Translations under genes and position numbers: made by a program
Source: Betaproteobacteria bacterium
GTDB lineage: Bacteria > Pseudomonadota > Gammaproteobacteria > Burkholderiales > SG8-41
Direction: 5' to 3'
DNA length: 62,659 bases
NCBI GenBank assembly: GCA_023266235.1
Contig: JAHFRL010000012.1
Span: 1-62,659, forward strand
Notes under the pieces: model-generated
Told to the model about the DNA's origin: nothing
What the model saw: the letters and a program-made list of their open reading frames with translations, nothing else
Database searches by the model: none
Shown here: positions 7,201-15,830 of the stretch, one piece after another
Numbering within the stretch: position 1 is the stretch's first letter
Layout: each line of letters opens with the position of its first letter

Positions 7201-8888
7201 GTTTTCTGATTCTTGAGCGCCTCGGCGCGGATCGCGGACAAGGTGGTGCGCGGCGAGATCGCGTCGGGATCGATCCTGAGCTCGAGCAGGGAAGCGGTTT
7301 TCGCGTTCCACGCGCGCTCGAACGCCGGCGCGAAGTCGGCGGTCTGCTCGACGATCTCGCCATGCAGGTCGTAGGCGCGCGCGAGCGCGGCGAAATCGGG
7401 GTTGCGCAGCCCGGTGCCGCTGACGCGCCCCGGATAGTATTTCTCCTGGTGCATGCGGATGGTGCCGTACATGCCGTTGTTGACGACGATGAAAATCACC
7501 TGCGCGCCGTATTGCGCCGCGGTCGCGAGTTCCTGGCCGCTCATCAGGAAGTCCCCGTCGCCCGCGAACGACACCACCGGGCGTTCCGGATGCACGAGCT
7601 TGGCGGCCACTCCCGACGGCACGCCGTAGCCCATCGCGCCGCTGGTCGGCCCGAGCTGCGTGCGAAACCCCGTGTACTGATAAAACCGGTGCACCCACAG
7701 CGAGAAGTTGCCGGCGCCGTTGGTGACGATGGTGTCGGGCGGCAGGCGCTTACGCAGGAACGCGATCACTTCGCTCATGTTAAGCGCGCCCGGCGTCGCG
7801 ACCGGCTTTTGCCACGCTTCGTATTCGGCGCGCGCGGTTTTGGTCGCGTCCGCCCACGTGGCTTTCGCGGGCGGCAGCGTGCGCGCCGCCGCGGCGAATT
7901 CCGGCATGCCGGAGTTGATCAGCAGGTCGGCCTGATAGACGCGGCCGAGCTCGTCCGCGCCGGCGTGGACGTGCACGAATTTCTGTTTCGGCCGCGGGAT
8001 GTCGATTAGCGTGTAGTTGATCGTGGTCCATTCGCCGAGGCGCGGGCCGATTGCCAGCAGCAGGTCGGCGTTGCGGATGCGGCTCTCGAGCGCGGGATTG
8101 AGTCCGACCGCGATGTCACCGACGTAATTCGGATGGCGGTTGTCGATGAGGTCCTGGCAGCGGTACGCGCAGCCGACCGGCAGCGCGTTCGCCGCCGCGA
8201 ACGCCTGGATGTCGTCGCACGCCTGCTTGGTCCAGCCGCCGCCGCCGAGCATCACGAACGGGCGTTGCGCCTGCGCCAGCATCCCGTGCAGCTTGTTCAT
8301 GTCGTCCGCGCCGGGATGCGCGGCGACGCGCTGGTAACGCGCGGTGTCCGCGACCGTGGCGGTTGCCGACTGCATATCTTCCGGCAGCGCGAGCACCACC
8401 GGTCCGGGACGCCCCGCGACCGCGAGGTGGAACGCGTGGCTCACCATTTCCGGCACGCGCTCGGGGCGGTCGATTTGCGCGACCCATTTCGCCATCTGGC
8501 CGTACATGCGGCGGTAGTCGATTTCCTGGAACGCCTCGCGCTCGGCGTACTCGTTGTCGATCTGGCCGATGAACAGGATCACCGGCGTCGAGTCCTGGAA
8601 CGCGGTGTGGATGCCGATGCTGGCGTTGGTCGCGCCCGGGCCGCGCGTGACGAAACAGATGCCGGGGCGGCCGGTCAGCTTGCCGTAGGCATCCGCCATG
8701 TTGGCGGCGCCGCCTTCCTGGCGGCAGATCACGAACTTGATGTCATCGCGCGCGTCGTAGAACGCGTCGAGCGCGGCGAGAAAACTTTCGCCGGGCACGC
8801 CGAACACCAGGTCGACGCCGTGCACCTTGAGCGCGTCGATCAAGAGTTGGCCGCCGCTGCGGGCGAGCGTGGAATCCGAAGGTTTCAT
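7197..8888 (-). CDS. Thiamine-pyrophosphate enzyme, acetolactate synthase large-subunit-like
   Basis: The 563-residue protein has the three-domain layout of TPP-dependent decarboxylase/carboligases. The N-terminal Pyr domain shows GVPGESFLAALDAF and the catalytic Glu in CRQEGGAANMADAYG. The C-terminal PP domain carries the TPP/Mg motif starting at GDGDFLMSGQELA and ending at VVNNGMYG. The start at 8888 follows GAGGACG; an upstream in-frame ATG at 8909 lacks a site. No small regulatory subunit (ilvN) adjoins, so a catabolic or 2-oxoacid decarboxylase/benzaldehyde-lyase-type role is more likely than valine synthesis. It leads the minus-strand group with the cyclodeaminase-like and TylF-like genes. 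Confidence 0.88.
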   Translation of the reverse strand: MKPSDSTLARSGGQLLIDALKVHGVDLVFGVPGESFLAALDAFYDARDDIKFVICRQEGGAANMADAYGKLTGRPGICFVTRGPGATNASIGIHTAFQDSTPVILFIGQIDNEYAEREAFQEIDYRRMYGQMAKWVAQIDRPERVPEMVSHAFHLAVAGRPGPVVLALPEDMQSATATVADTARYQRVAAHPGADDMNKLHGMLAQAQRPFVMLGGGGWTKQACDDIQAFAAANALPVGCAYRCQDLIDNRHPNYVGDIAVGLNPALESRIRNADLLLAIGPRLGEWTTINYTLIDIPRPKQKFVHVHAGADELGRVYQADLLINSGMPEFAAAARTLPPAKATWADATKTARAEYEAWQKPVATPGALNMSEVIAFLRKRLPPDTIVTNGAGNFSLWVHRFYQYTGFRTQLGPTSGAMGYGVPSGVAAKLVHPERPVVSFAGDGDFLMSGQELATAAQYGAQVIFIVVNNGMYGTIRMHQEKYYPGRVSGTGLRNPDFAALARAYDLHGEIVEQTADFAPAFERAWNAKTASLLELRIDPDAISPRTTLSAIRAEALKNQKT

Positions 8889-8982
8889 ACGGGCGTCCTC
8901 AAAGACCATGTTGTTGTGGCGGCGCGCGCGGCGGCGTGCCGTTGCGGCATGCGCCTATTGTAGCGGTTGGCAGCCGCCCGCG

Positions 8983-9528
8983 CTAAGCGGGCGCGCGGGT
9001 TTCGGCTTCGGCGTCTATCATCAGCGCGTCGTTGAAGCGGTTGAAGAAGCCGCACAGCGCGATGCGCAGCGTCAGCTCGACGATCTGCGCCTCGGTAAAA
9101 TGCCCGCGCAGCCGCTCGAACATCCGATCGCGGATTTGCTGCGGCGTGTTGGTGACCTGGATCGTGTATTCGACCACCAGCCTGTCGATTTCGTCGAGCT
9201 CGGGATGGTTCTGATAGTCGAGCACGCGCTCGGCTCCGCCGGATGAAATCCCTTCGACCGTCAGCAGGGGCGCGTGCTGCGCGACGCAGTAATGGCATTC
9301 GTTGAGCTTGGAGACAGTCACGATCGCGAGCTCGATATAGCGGAACGGCACGTTTTTCTGTTCGCGCAACTCGAGCAGCATGCCCATCAGGTGCTTGACG
9401 CTCGACGGCACGTGCGCGAACACGCCGACCTGGTTGCGGAACGGGCCGTAACCGCTCGCGAACTTGAGATAAACGTCGCGCACGTCGGCGGGAACTTTAT
9501 CGGGCGGAACGTCGCTCACTCTGGCCAT
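8983..9528 (-). CDS. AhpD-like / carboxymuconolactone decarboxylase-family protein
   Basis: The 181-residue protein is an all-helical alkylhydroperoxidase (AhpD)/CMD family member. It contains the redox-type motif KLNECHYCVAQHAP (CxxC followed by His), the signature of AhpD-like peroxide-reducing proteins rather than of true carboxymuconolactone decarboxylase. The start at 9528 is supported by AAGGGGCAC. It is probably a stand-alone oxidative-stress or quinone/peroxide-handling enzyme. A short CoA-transferase-like fossil lies just upstream on the same strand. Confidence 0.85.
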   Translation of the reverse strand: MARVSDVPPDKVPADVRDVYLKFASGYGPFRNQVGVFAHVPSSVKHLMGMLLELREQKNVPFRYIELAIVTVSKLNECHYCVAQHAPLLTVEGISSGGAERVLDYQNHPELDEIDRLVVEYTIQVTNTPQQIRDRMFERLRGHFTEAQIVELTLRIALCGFFNRFNDALMIDAEAETRAPA

Positions 9529-9550
9529 AATGTGCCCCTTGCGCGCGGCA

Positions 9551-9583
9551 TTACGTGCCGCCGAGCCACTCGGCGTAGAATTG
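9551..9583 (-). pseudogene. Fossil of a CoA-transferase C-terminus
   Basis: Read on the minus strand, this stretch ends FYAEWLGGT followed by TAA. The intact CoA-transferase at 11.3-12.4 kb ends VYAEWLGGK followed by TGA. Over the 30 bases including the stop, 26 are identical. Nothing recognisable continues upstream, so it looks like the surviving 3' tip of a deleted gene next to the AhpD-like gene. The match is short and chance cannot be fully excluded. Confidence 0.35.
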
Positions 9584-9670
9584 CCAGGCAACGCGGATCA
9601 GATTATAAAACGGAAAAACTGCACCGGAGCTTTTGATTGCCGGTGGCGTGGCTGGACGTGGAAGGGAGAC

Positions 9671-11248
9671 ATGACTTTCGATCGCTTTGAGAATCGTCGC
9701 CGCATCGTCAAGGCCGGAGTGGTTGCAGGGTCGCTGTTTCTGCCTGCACCGTATGCGTGGGTCTGGGCGCAATCGGACGGTGCGCTGAAGCTGCTGCGCC
9801 TGCCCAAGATCGCGCTGGTGATCGGCAATACGAAATACGTCGAAGCACCGCTCAAGAACCCGGGCAACGATGCGAAAGGCATCGCGGGCGAGCTGCAGAA
9901 ACTCGGCTTCCAGGTCAACCTCAAGCTCGACGCCGGCAGGAACGACATGATCGAGGCGATTCGGGCCTTCGGCGCGGGGCTCGCCAAGAAGAAAGGCGTG
10001 GGCATGTTTTATTACGCGGGCCACGGCGCGCAACTCGCATGGAAAAACTACCTGATCCCGGTCGACGCGGTGATCGATAAGGTCGAGGACATGCAGGCGA
10101 AGACCGTGGAGTTGAATTCGCTGCTCGAAGGGCTGGTGAAAGCGCAGAACCCGATGAACGTGATCATTCTGGATGCCTGCCGCGACAACCCGTTCGGTAG
10201 CAAGGTGCGCAGCCAGCAGAAAGGGCTCTCGCAGTTCGACGCGCCGCCGGGTTCGCTGCTTGCCTATGCGACGTCTCCGGGCAATACCGCAGCCGACGGC
10301 GAAGGCGCGAACGGCCTTTACACCGAGAACCTGCTGCGCGAGATCAAGGTGCCCGAGGCCAGGATCGAGGACGTGTTCAAGCGCGTGCGGTTGAACGTGC
10401 GGCGCAAATCAGAAGGCCAGCAGATCCCGTGGGAGAGCACCTCGCTGGAGGAGGACTTCTGGTTCATCCCGCCGAAGGAGATCAAGCGGCTGTCCGAAGA
10501 GGAGCAGGAGCGGCTCTTCAAAGAGGAGCTCGCACTGTGGGGAAGGATCAAGGCTGCGAAGGATCCCGCGCCGCTGGAGGACTACCTGCGGCGCTACCCG
10601 AGCGGGAAGTTCACGGAGCTCGCGCAATTGCAGCTCGAGCGGGTGCTGTCGGCGCAGGGCGAGAAGAAGATCCAGATCGAATCCTCCGCCGGCAACCCTT
10701 TCACCAAGGGCTCCGCCACCGCGGACACCGCCTACAGGATCGGCGACAGCTATACGTATCGCATACTCGACCTGAAAACGCGGGCCGAGAAGCGTCAGGG
10801 CACTGCGACCGTCGCAAGCATCACGGAGAGCGAGGTCGTCTTCGGCAACGGCCTGGTTACCGACCTGCTCGGCAATACGATCAAGGCCGCCGACGGCCGG
10901 CGCTTCACGCCCAGGCAGCAGTTCCCGCTCGAATACGCGGTCGGCAGGCAGTGGCATTCCCGATTCGTGGCGTCGACCCGGAAGGGCGACGACGAAGGGG
11001 TCGCCGACCTGGACCTGAAGATCGTCGGCCGCGAGCGCATCACGGTACCGGCGGGCACGTTCGACGCGTTTCTGATCGACGCCGTCGGCAAGACGGTGTT
11101 CAAGAATCAGACTACCGAATCGCGGTGGAAGAGGTGGATGGCGCCCGACCGGGTGCGCAGGGCGATCGCCTTCGAAGAGACCCTGACCGCTGGAACGAAG
11201 ACGTTGATCGCCGAGCGCGGCGAATTGATTTCGTTCAAGCAGTCCTAG
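9671..11248 (+). CDS. Exported caspase-family (C14) peptidase with a C-terminal beta-rich region
   Basis: The 525-residue protein is a bacterial caspase/metacaspase homologue. It starts at an ATG behind GGGAGA. Residues 8-37 contain RRRIVKAG plus a hydrophobic stretch ending WVWAQS, a Tat- or Sec-type signal. The p20-like domain begins KIALVIGNTKYVEAPLKNPGNDA. The catalytic dyad is visible as His118 in YYAGHGAQ and Cys170 in LDACRDNPFG. A charged linker (about 270-330) with a tetratricopeptide-like DYLRRYPSGKF segment leads to a C-terminal region of about 180 residues (from FTKGSATADTAYRIGDSYTYR) that looks beta-rich and is not a known caspase part. Targets are unknown. It stands alone between convergent neighbours. 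Confidence 0.88.
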   Translation: MTFDRFENRRRIVKAGVVAGSLFLPAPYAWVWAQSDGALKLLRLPKIALVIGNTKYVEAPLKNPGNDAKGIAGELQKLGFQVNLKLDAGRNDMIEAIRAFGAGLAKKKGVGMFYYAGHGAQLAWKNYLIPVDAVIDKVEDMQAKTVELNSLLEGLVKAQNPMNVIILDACRDNPFGSKVRSQQKGLSQFDAPPGSLLAYATSPGNTAADGEGANGLYTENLLREIKVPEARIEDVFKRVRLNVRRKSEGQQIPWESTSLEEDFWFIPPKEIKRLSEEEQERLFKEELALWGRIKAAKDPAPLEDYLRRYPSGKFTELAQLQLERVLSAQGEKKIQIESSAGNPFTKGSATADTAYRIGDSYTYRILDLKTRAEKRQGTATVASITESEVVFGNGLVTDLLGNTIKAADGRRFTPRQQFPLEYAVGRQWHSRFVASTRKGDDEGVADLDLKIVGRERITVPAGTFDAFLIDAVGKTVFKNQTTESRWKRWMAPDRVRRAIAFEETLTAGTKTLIAERGELISFKQS

Positions 11249-11269
11249 CGGGCGGCCGGCATCGCGGCG

Positions 11270-12448
11270 TCACTTGCCGCCGAGCCACTCAGCGTAGACT
11301 TCCTCGTTGTGCGCACCGAGCGCAGGCGGGTCGCGGTAGACGCTGAACTCGTAGCCCGTGATCTTCATCGGGAACGCGACGGTCTTTGTTTTCCTGCCGT
11401 TCGGCAGCGTCATGTCGCGCACGAGGCGATTGAACTGCACGTGCGGATCGTTGAGGATTTCAGGGTACGTATTGATCGGCGCGCACGGCACGCCGCGGCG
11501 ATCGAACCCCGCCAGCCATTCCGCTTTCGTGCGCGTCGCGAATACCGGCTGCAGAATTTTCTCGAGTTCCTGCTGATTTTTCGCGCGCTGCGCATTGGTT
11601 TCGAAACGCGGGTCGGTTATGAGCTGCGGCATGCCGATCGCTTCGCACACGGCATGCCACAGCTTGTCGTTGCCGGCGGCGATCATGAACGGCGCGTCGC
11701 TCGCCTGAAACCCTTGATAAGGCGCAGCGCGCGGGTGGGCGGAGCCGAGCCGGCGCGGCGCCTTGCCGGTGCCGAAGTATTCGCTGGTCTGCAGCGCCGC
11801 GATGCCGAGGAGCCCCGCGAGCATCGAGCAATCGATGAATGCGCCGCGCCCGGTCTCTCTTGCCTGCAGTATCGCCGCCGTGATGCAGAACGCGGCGTAC
11901 AGACCCGCGCCGAAATCGCCGATCGGCACGCCGCACTTGACCGGCGGTCCGTCGGGCTCGCCGGTCACGCTCATCACGCCGCTGATGCCCTGCACCGTGG
12001 CGTCGAACGCGCCCTTCGACGCGTACGGTCCCGTGTGGCCGTAACCGTTGATCGAGCAGTAAACGAGCCTGGGGGAGGCCGCGCTCAGGGTTTTGTAGCC
12101 GAGACCGAGGCGGCCGAGCACGCCGGGGCGGAAATTCTCGACGATCGCGTCGGCTTTTTCGCACAGCCGCTTGAGCCGCGCGACCTGCGCCGCGTCCTTG
12201 AGGTCGACCGCGATGCTTCGTTTATTACGATTAACCGACGCGAAGTTCTCGCTGTAGCCGGGGCCTTTGTCGCCCGTGCTGACCGGCGGCCATTGCCGCA
12301 TGTCGTCGCCGCCGTCGGGCTTCTCGATTTTGACGACGTCCGCGCCGAGATCGGCAAGCAGCGAGCCGGCGAAAGGGCCGGCGGCGATTTGCCCGAATTC
12401 GAGGACTTTCAGCCCCGCCAACGGGCCGGCTGCGGATCGAGTCATCAA
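11270..12448 (-). CDS. Type III (CaiB/BaiF) CoA-transferase 1
   Basis: The 392-residue protein transfers CoA between carboxylic acids. It shows the N-terminal LKVLEFGQIAAGPFAGSLLA, the CoA-binding KRSIAVDLKD and AIVENFRPGVLGRLGLG, and the catalytic aspartate (about residue 178) in VPIGDFGAGLYAA, the position of Asp169 in formyl-CoA transferase. The C-terminal LGAHNEEVYAEWLGG is typical. GGGAGTT precedes the ATG pair at 12448. It is divergent from the Rieske oxygenase gene, sharing a 185-base promoter interval with a small palindrome, so the two may be co-regulated. Confidence 0.93.
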   Translation of the reverse strand: MMTRSAAGPLAGLKVLEFGQIAAGPFAGSLLADLGADVVKIEKPDGGDDMRQWPPVSTGDKGPGYSENFASVNRNKRSIAVDLKDAAQVARLKRLCEKADAIVENFRPGVLGRLGLGYKTLSAASPRLVYCSINGYGHTGPYASKGAFDATVQGISGVMSVTGEPDGPPVKCGVPIGDFGAGLYAAFCITAAILQARETGRGAFIDCSMLAGLLGIAALQTSEYFGTGKAPRRLGSAHPRAAPYQGFQASDAPFMIAAGNDKLWHAVCEAIGMPQLITDPRFETNAQRAKNQQELEKILQPVFATRTKAEWLAGFDRRGVPCAPINTYPEILNDPHVQFNRLVRDMTLPNGRKTKTVAFPMKITGYEFSVYRDPPALGAHNEEVYAEWLGGK

Positions 12449-12513
12449 TAACTCCCGGGGGAACAGGTTGGAAAGATGCGTATTCTAAGCTGCGCCGCCG
12501 GCCGCGGCCATCA

Positions 12514-12527
12514 CGTATCCTTATACG
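12514..12527. promoter_or_regulatory. Candidate operator palindrome between CoA-transferase and Rieske genes
   Basis: CGTAT-CCTT-ATACG is a perfect 5-bp inverted repeat in the AT-richest part of the divergent interval. Such short spaced palindromes are typical of GntR- or TetR-type operators. The regulator is not identified; a LysR gene lies downstream of the Rieske gene. Function is inferred from position only. Confidence 0.3.
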
Positions 12528-12633
12528 ATTTATAACTAAAATCATTCGCGGCCGCCGCCGCTATCGGTTATCGTTTGTGCGCTGACCGGTGCCCGCGCGT
12601 AACGCGGGGCCGCACCGCAACAAGGAGGTCGAG

Positions 12634-13716
12634 ATGATAGCCAAAAGTTTCGTGCAGAACGCCTGGTACGTCGCCGGCATGTCCGCGGAATTCGCAACCA
12701 ACAAGTTGCAGGGCATGGTGATCGCCAAGAAGCCGATCGTGATCTGGCGCACCGGCGAAGGAAAAGTCGTCGCGTTCGATGACCGTTGCGTGCACAAGCG
12801 CATGCCGCTCTCGTGCGGCAAAATTCTGGAAAACGGCACGCTCGAATGTTCGTACCATGGTTTTACCTACGACGGCAACGGCAAGTGCGTGGCGATTCCG
12901 TCGCAGATGGACGTGCCGATTCCGTCGCGCGCCAAGCTCAAGCCCTTCCCGGTCATCGAGCAGGACGGCGTCGTGTGGGTCTGGACGGGCGATCCCGACA
13001 AGATGAGCAAGGCGCGGCCGCCGCGCACGCCTGAATTCGTGAGCGACGAATGGGACAATTACACCTGTCCGCCGATCCACGTGCCCGCGAATTACCTGCT
13101 GCTCATCGAGAACCTGCTCGACATCACGCACTTCTACCCGCTGCACGACGGCAACATCGGCGACCTCGCCAACAGCAAAATCCCGATCGAATTCATCGAG
13201 CAGGAGGTGGACGGCAACCCGTCGATCAAAACCGTGCGCAAAGTGAACAACTACCGGCATCCGCCGTTCCTGGTCGACTGGTTCGGCTACGAGACCGTGG
13301 ACCGCATTCACACGCACCAGATGTCGAATCCGGGGCTCACGCGCGTGCGGCTGCGCTGCGCGCCGCCGGGACAGCTCGATACCGCGGCTGAGCGCGGCTA
13401 TATCCTGCATCACTCGCACACGCCGATCGACGAAACCAGTCATATCTGGCGCTGGACCATCACGGTGCCGAAAGGGCAGCGCGGCTTGGATCCGGGCAAA
13501 ACCACGATGGAACGCATGAAGGAAATGTTCCCGGCGGTGGTCGACCAGGACCGCTGGGCGCTCGAGCGGCAGCAGAAGATGTTTGCGTACGCGGAGGACG
13601 GCTATTCGGAAGTGCACCTGCGCTCGGACAAGTCGATTCTGATCGTGCGCAAGATTCTGGAAGCGCTGGAGAAAGGCGTGATCAAGGACCCCGACAAGTC
13701 CTGGCTTGCCGCCTGA
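12634..13716 (+). CDS. Rieske non-heme iron oxygenase, VanA-like alpha subunit
   Basis: The 360-residue protein is the terminal oxygenase of an aromatic ring-hydroxylating or O-demethylating system. The Rieske cluster ligands are Cys52-x-His54 in DRCVHKRMPL and Cys72-x2-His75 in ECSYHGFTYD. The mononuclear iron site reads NLLDITHFYPLHDG. AAGGAGG precedes the ATG at 12634. Length and motif spacing fit the vanillate demethylase (VanA)/phenoxybenzoate dioxygenase group, whose demethylation releases formaldehyde. No reductase (VanB) gene adjoins, so electrons must come from an unlinked reductase. The substrate is not determined. Confidence 0.9.
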   Translation: MIAKSFVQNAWYVAGMSAEFATNKLQGMVIAKKPIVIWRTGEGKVVAFDDRCVHKRMPLSCGKILENGTLECSYHGFTYDGNGKCVAIPSQMDVPIPSRAKLKPFPVIEQDGVVWVWTGDPDKMSKARPPRTPEFVSDEWDNYTCPPIHVPANYLLLIENLLDITHFYPLHDGNIGDLANSKIPIEFIEQEVDGNPSIKTVRKVNNYRHPPFLVDWFGYETVDRIHTHQMSNPGLTRVRLRCAPPGQLDTAAERGYILHHSHTPIDETSHIWRWTITVPKGQRGLDPGKTTMERMKEMFPAVVDQDRWALERQQKMFAYAEDGYSEVHLRSDKSILIVRKILEALEKGVIKDPDKSWLAA

Positions 13717-13950
13717 GGGGCGCAGTATCGTTTTAATGCGCCGCGCTTGCGGCGTGCACCATTCAGGGGTCGGTGCAGCTCATTACACCGGCCCTTGTGC
13801 TGTTTGATCCACGCGGAAGATTTTCGGTTCCGCGACTGTTTTTATGCTCTGCGGCGGGCGGGATTGCGGCGCCGGTTTGCCGGAAATCATGGGCGGGTGT
13901 TAGATTGACGCCGGGTTCGCCCAAATTCAACAGACTGCCGCGGTTATTGC

Positions 13951-14859
13951 ATGGAGATTTATCAGATCCGCACCTTCGTCACGGTTGCCGAGCACGGCAA
14001 TCTGACCAAAGCCGCGCTATTGCTGCACGTGACACAGCCGGCGGTGAGCGGGCATCTGAAATCGCTCGAGGTAACGCTCAATCTCAAACTGTTCGAGCGC
14101 AGCGCAACCGGGGTGAAGCTGACCAAGGCCGGGCATGCGCTGTTGCCGAAAGCGCAGGCGATCCTCGCCGCGGCGGGCGAATTCCGCAACCTGGCGCAGG
14201 AACTGCAAGGCCAGCTTACCGGCAAGGCGCGCGTCGGCACCATCCTCGACCCATCGTTCATCCGGCTCGGGCAATTCATGAGTTCGGTGCTCGACCGGTA
14301 TCCGTGGCTCGAGATCGAGCTGCAGCACGGCATCTCGACGTGGGCGATCGAGCACGTGAGCGACGGCAGTCTCGACGCCGCGTTCTGCATGGGACACGTG
14401 AACATTCCGCACGTGCAAGCGGTCAACCTGACCGAAATGGCATACCGCGTGGTGGCCCCGCCGGCATGGAAAGACAGAATCGAGCACGCCGACTGGGCCG
14501 ACATCGCGGTGCTGCCGTGGATCCGCACGCCGAAGATGTCGCCGCATCTGCAGATGGTGAACGAGATGTTCGCGCATCACAAGCTCGAGCCGTTCAAGGT
14601 GGTCGAGGCCGCCGAGGAGCAGACCATCAAAAGCCTGATTACCGCCGGCGTCGGGCTGGGCCTGATGCGCGAAGACCTGGCGTTTGTCGCGCAAAGCGCG
14701 GGCGAGGTGTGCGTGTGGCGCAAGGCGCGGCCGACCACCTCATTGTCGTTCATATACCTGCGCGAGCGCGATAGCGATCCGGTAATTACCGCAATGGAAA
14801 ACGTGGTGCGCAAGATCTGGCTCGAGGGCGGCGCTCAATCCCGCGCGGAAAGCGCGTAA
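13951..14859 (+). CDS. LysR-family transcriptional regulator
   Basis: The 302-residue protein has the standard winged helix-turn-helix at residues 1-60 (IRTFVTVAEHGNLTKAALLL, then TQPAVSGHLKSLE) followed by a periplasmic-binding-protein-like effector domain. It follows the Rieske oxygenase gene on the same strand after 234 bases and precedes the liv-type importer. LysR proteins of this kind commonly control adjacent aromatic-acid genes; either neighbour could be its target. Confidence 0.93.
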   Translation: MEIYQIRTFVTVAEHGNLTKAALLLHVTQPAVSGHLKSLEVTLNLKLFERSATGVKLTKAGHALLPKAQAILAAAGEFRNLAQELQGQLTGKARVGTILDPSFIRLGQFMSSVLDRYPWLEIELQHGISTWAIEHVSDGSLDAAFCMGHVNIPHVQAVNLTEMAYRVVAPPAWKDRIEHADWADIAVLPWIRTPKMSPHLQMVNEMFAHHKLEPFKVVEAAEEQTIKSLITAGVGLGLMREDLAFVAQSAGEVCVWRKARPTTSLSFIYLRERDSDPVITAMENVVRKIWLEGGAQSRAESA

Positions 14860-15074
14860 TGCGTGGCGCCTGCCGGAATGGCGCGGCTGCGCACCCCATA
14901 AAAAACGATTATGGCGGGCATCACAAAAAGTTTTTTCCAGCGCCGCGCCGATTGCGGTTAAGCTGAAAATGCCATCGTTATCAGAATAATTCGGACAATC
15001 AGGCCAGGCATTATCTGGCAGCGAATCGGCAACCCTGCAAATCTCCTCGTGTCGCATACGACCTGATATCACTC

Positions 15075-15830
15075 ATGCTGAGCGCGAAAAACGTTTCCAA
15101 GTCCTTCGGCGGCTTTCAGGCCCTGAGCGGCTGCAGCATCGAGATCGGCGCGCAAAGCATCACCGGCATCATCGGTCCCAATGGCGCCGGCAAGTCGACG
15201 TTGTTCAATATCGTCGGCGGCCTTATTCCTCCCGATGCCGGCGCCATCGCACTGGAGGGCAGGAACATCGTGGACTTGCGGCCCGACGAGATGGCACAAG
15301 CCGGACTGGTTCGCACCTTTCAGATCTCGCGCGAGCTCGGGCAGCTGACGGTGCTCGAGAACATGCTGCTGGCGAGTTCCGGCATGAGCGGAGACAGCGT
15401 GTGGCGAAATTTCTGTTCGCCGTCGCGCGTGCGCGCCGAGCAGCAGCATGCGATTGCCAAGGGGCGCGCGCTGCTCGAACAAGTCAATTTGTGGCAACTG
15501 GCCAACGAGCCGGCGAAAAATCTTTCCGGCGGCCAGAAAAAGCTGCTTGAAATTTCGCGCGCGCTGATGCTCGATCCGAAGATCATACTGCTGGACGAGC
15601 CGACCGCCGGCGTCAGCCCGCTGATGACCAAGGTGTTGGGCGAAACCATCATCAAGCTGCGCGGGCAGGGACTTACGTTCGCCATCATCGAGCACGACAT
15701 GGACGTCATCGCCGAGCTGTGCAACCCGATCTACGTGCTGGCGGAGGGACGCACGCTGACCTCGGGCACGTTCAAGGACGTCGCCTCCAATCGAGACGTG
15801 ATGCATGCTTACCTGGGTAAAGTGGCATGA
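15075..15830 (+). CDS. livG: Branched-chain amino acid-type ABC transporter ATPase LivG
   Basis: The 251-residue ATPase powers a HAAT-family importer. Walker A reads GPNGAGKST, the signature motif LSGGQKKLLEISRALM, and Walker B IILLDEPTAG followed by the LivG-typical VSPLMTKV. The ATG at 15075 has no good ribosome site, unlike the following genes. The stop overlaps the start of the second ATPase by four bases (ATGA), so translation is coupled. In soil Betaproteobacteria these systems often carry aromatic acids or amides rather than leucine. Confidence 0.94.
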   Translation: MLSAKNVSKSFGGFQALSGCSIEIGAQSITGIIGPNGAGKSTLFNIVGGLIPPDAGAIALEGRNIVDLRPDEMAQAGLVRTFQISRELGQLTVLENMLLASSGMSGDSVWRNFCSPSRVRAEQQHAIAKGRALLEQVNLWQLANEPAKNLSGGQKKLLEISRALMLDPKIILLDEPTAGVSPLMTKVLGETIIKLRGQGLTFAIIEHDMDVIAELCNPIYVLAEGRTLTSGTFKDVASNRDVMHAYLGKVA

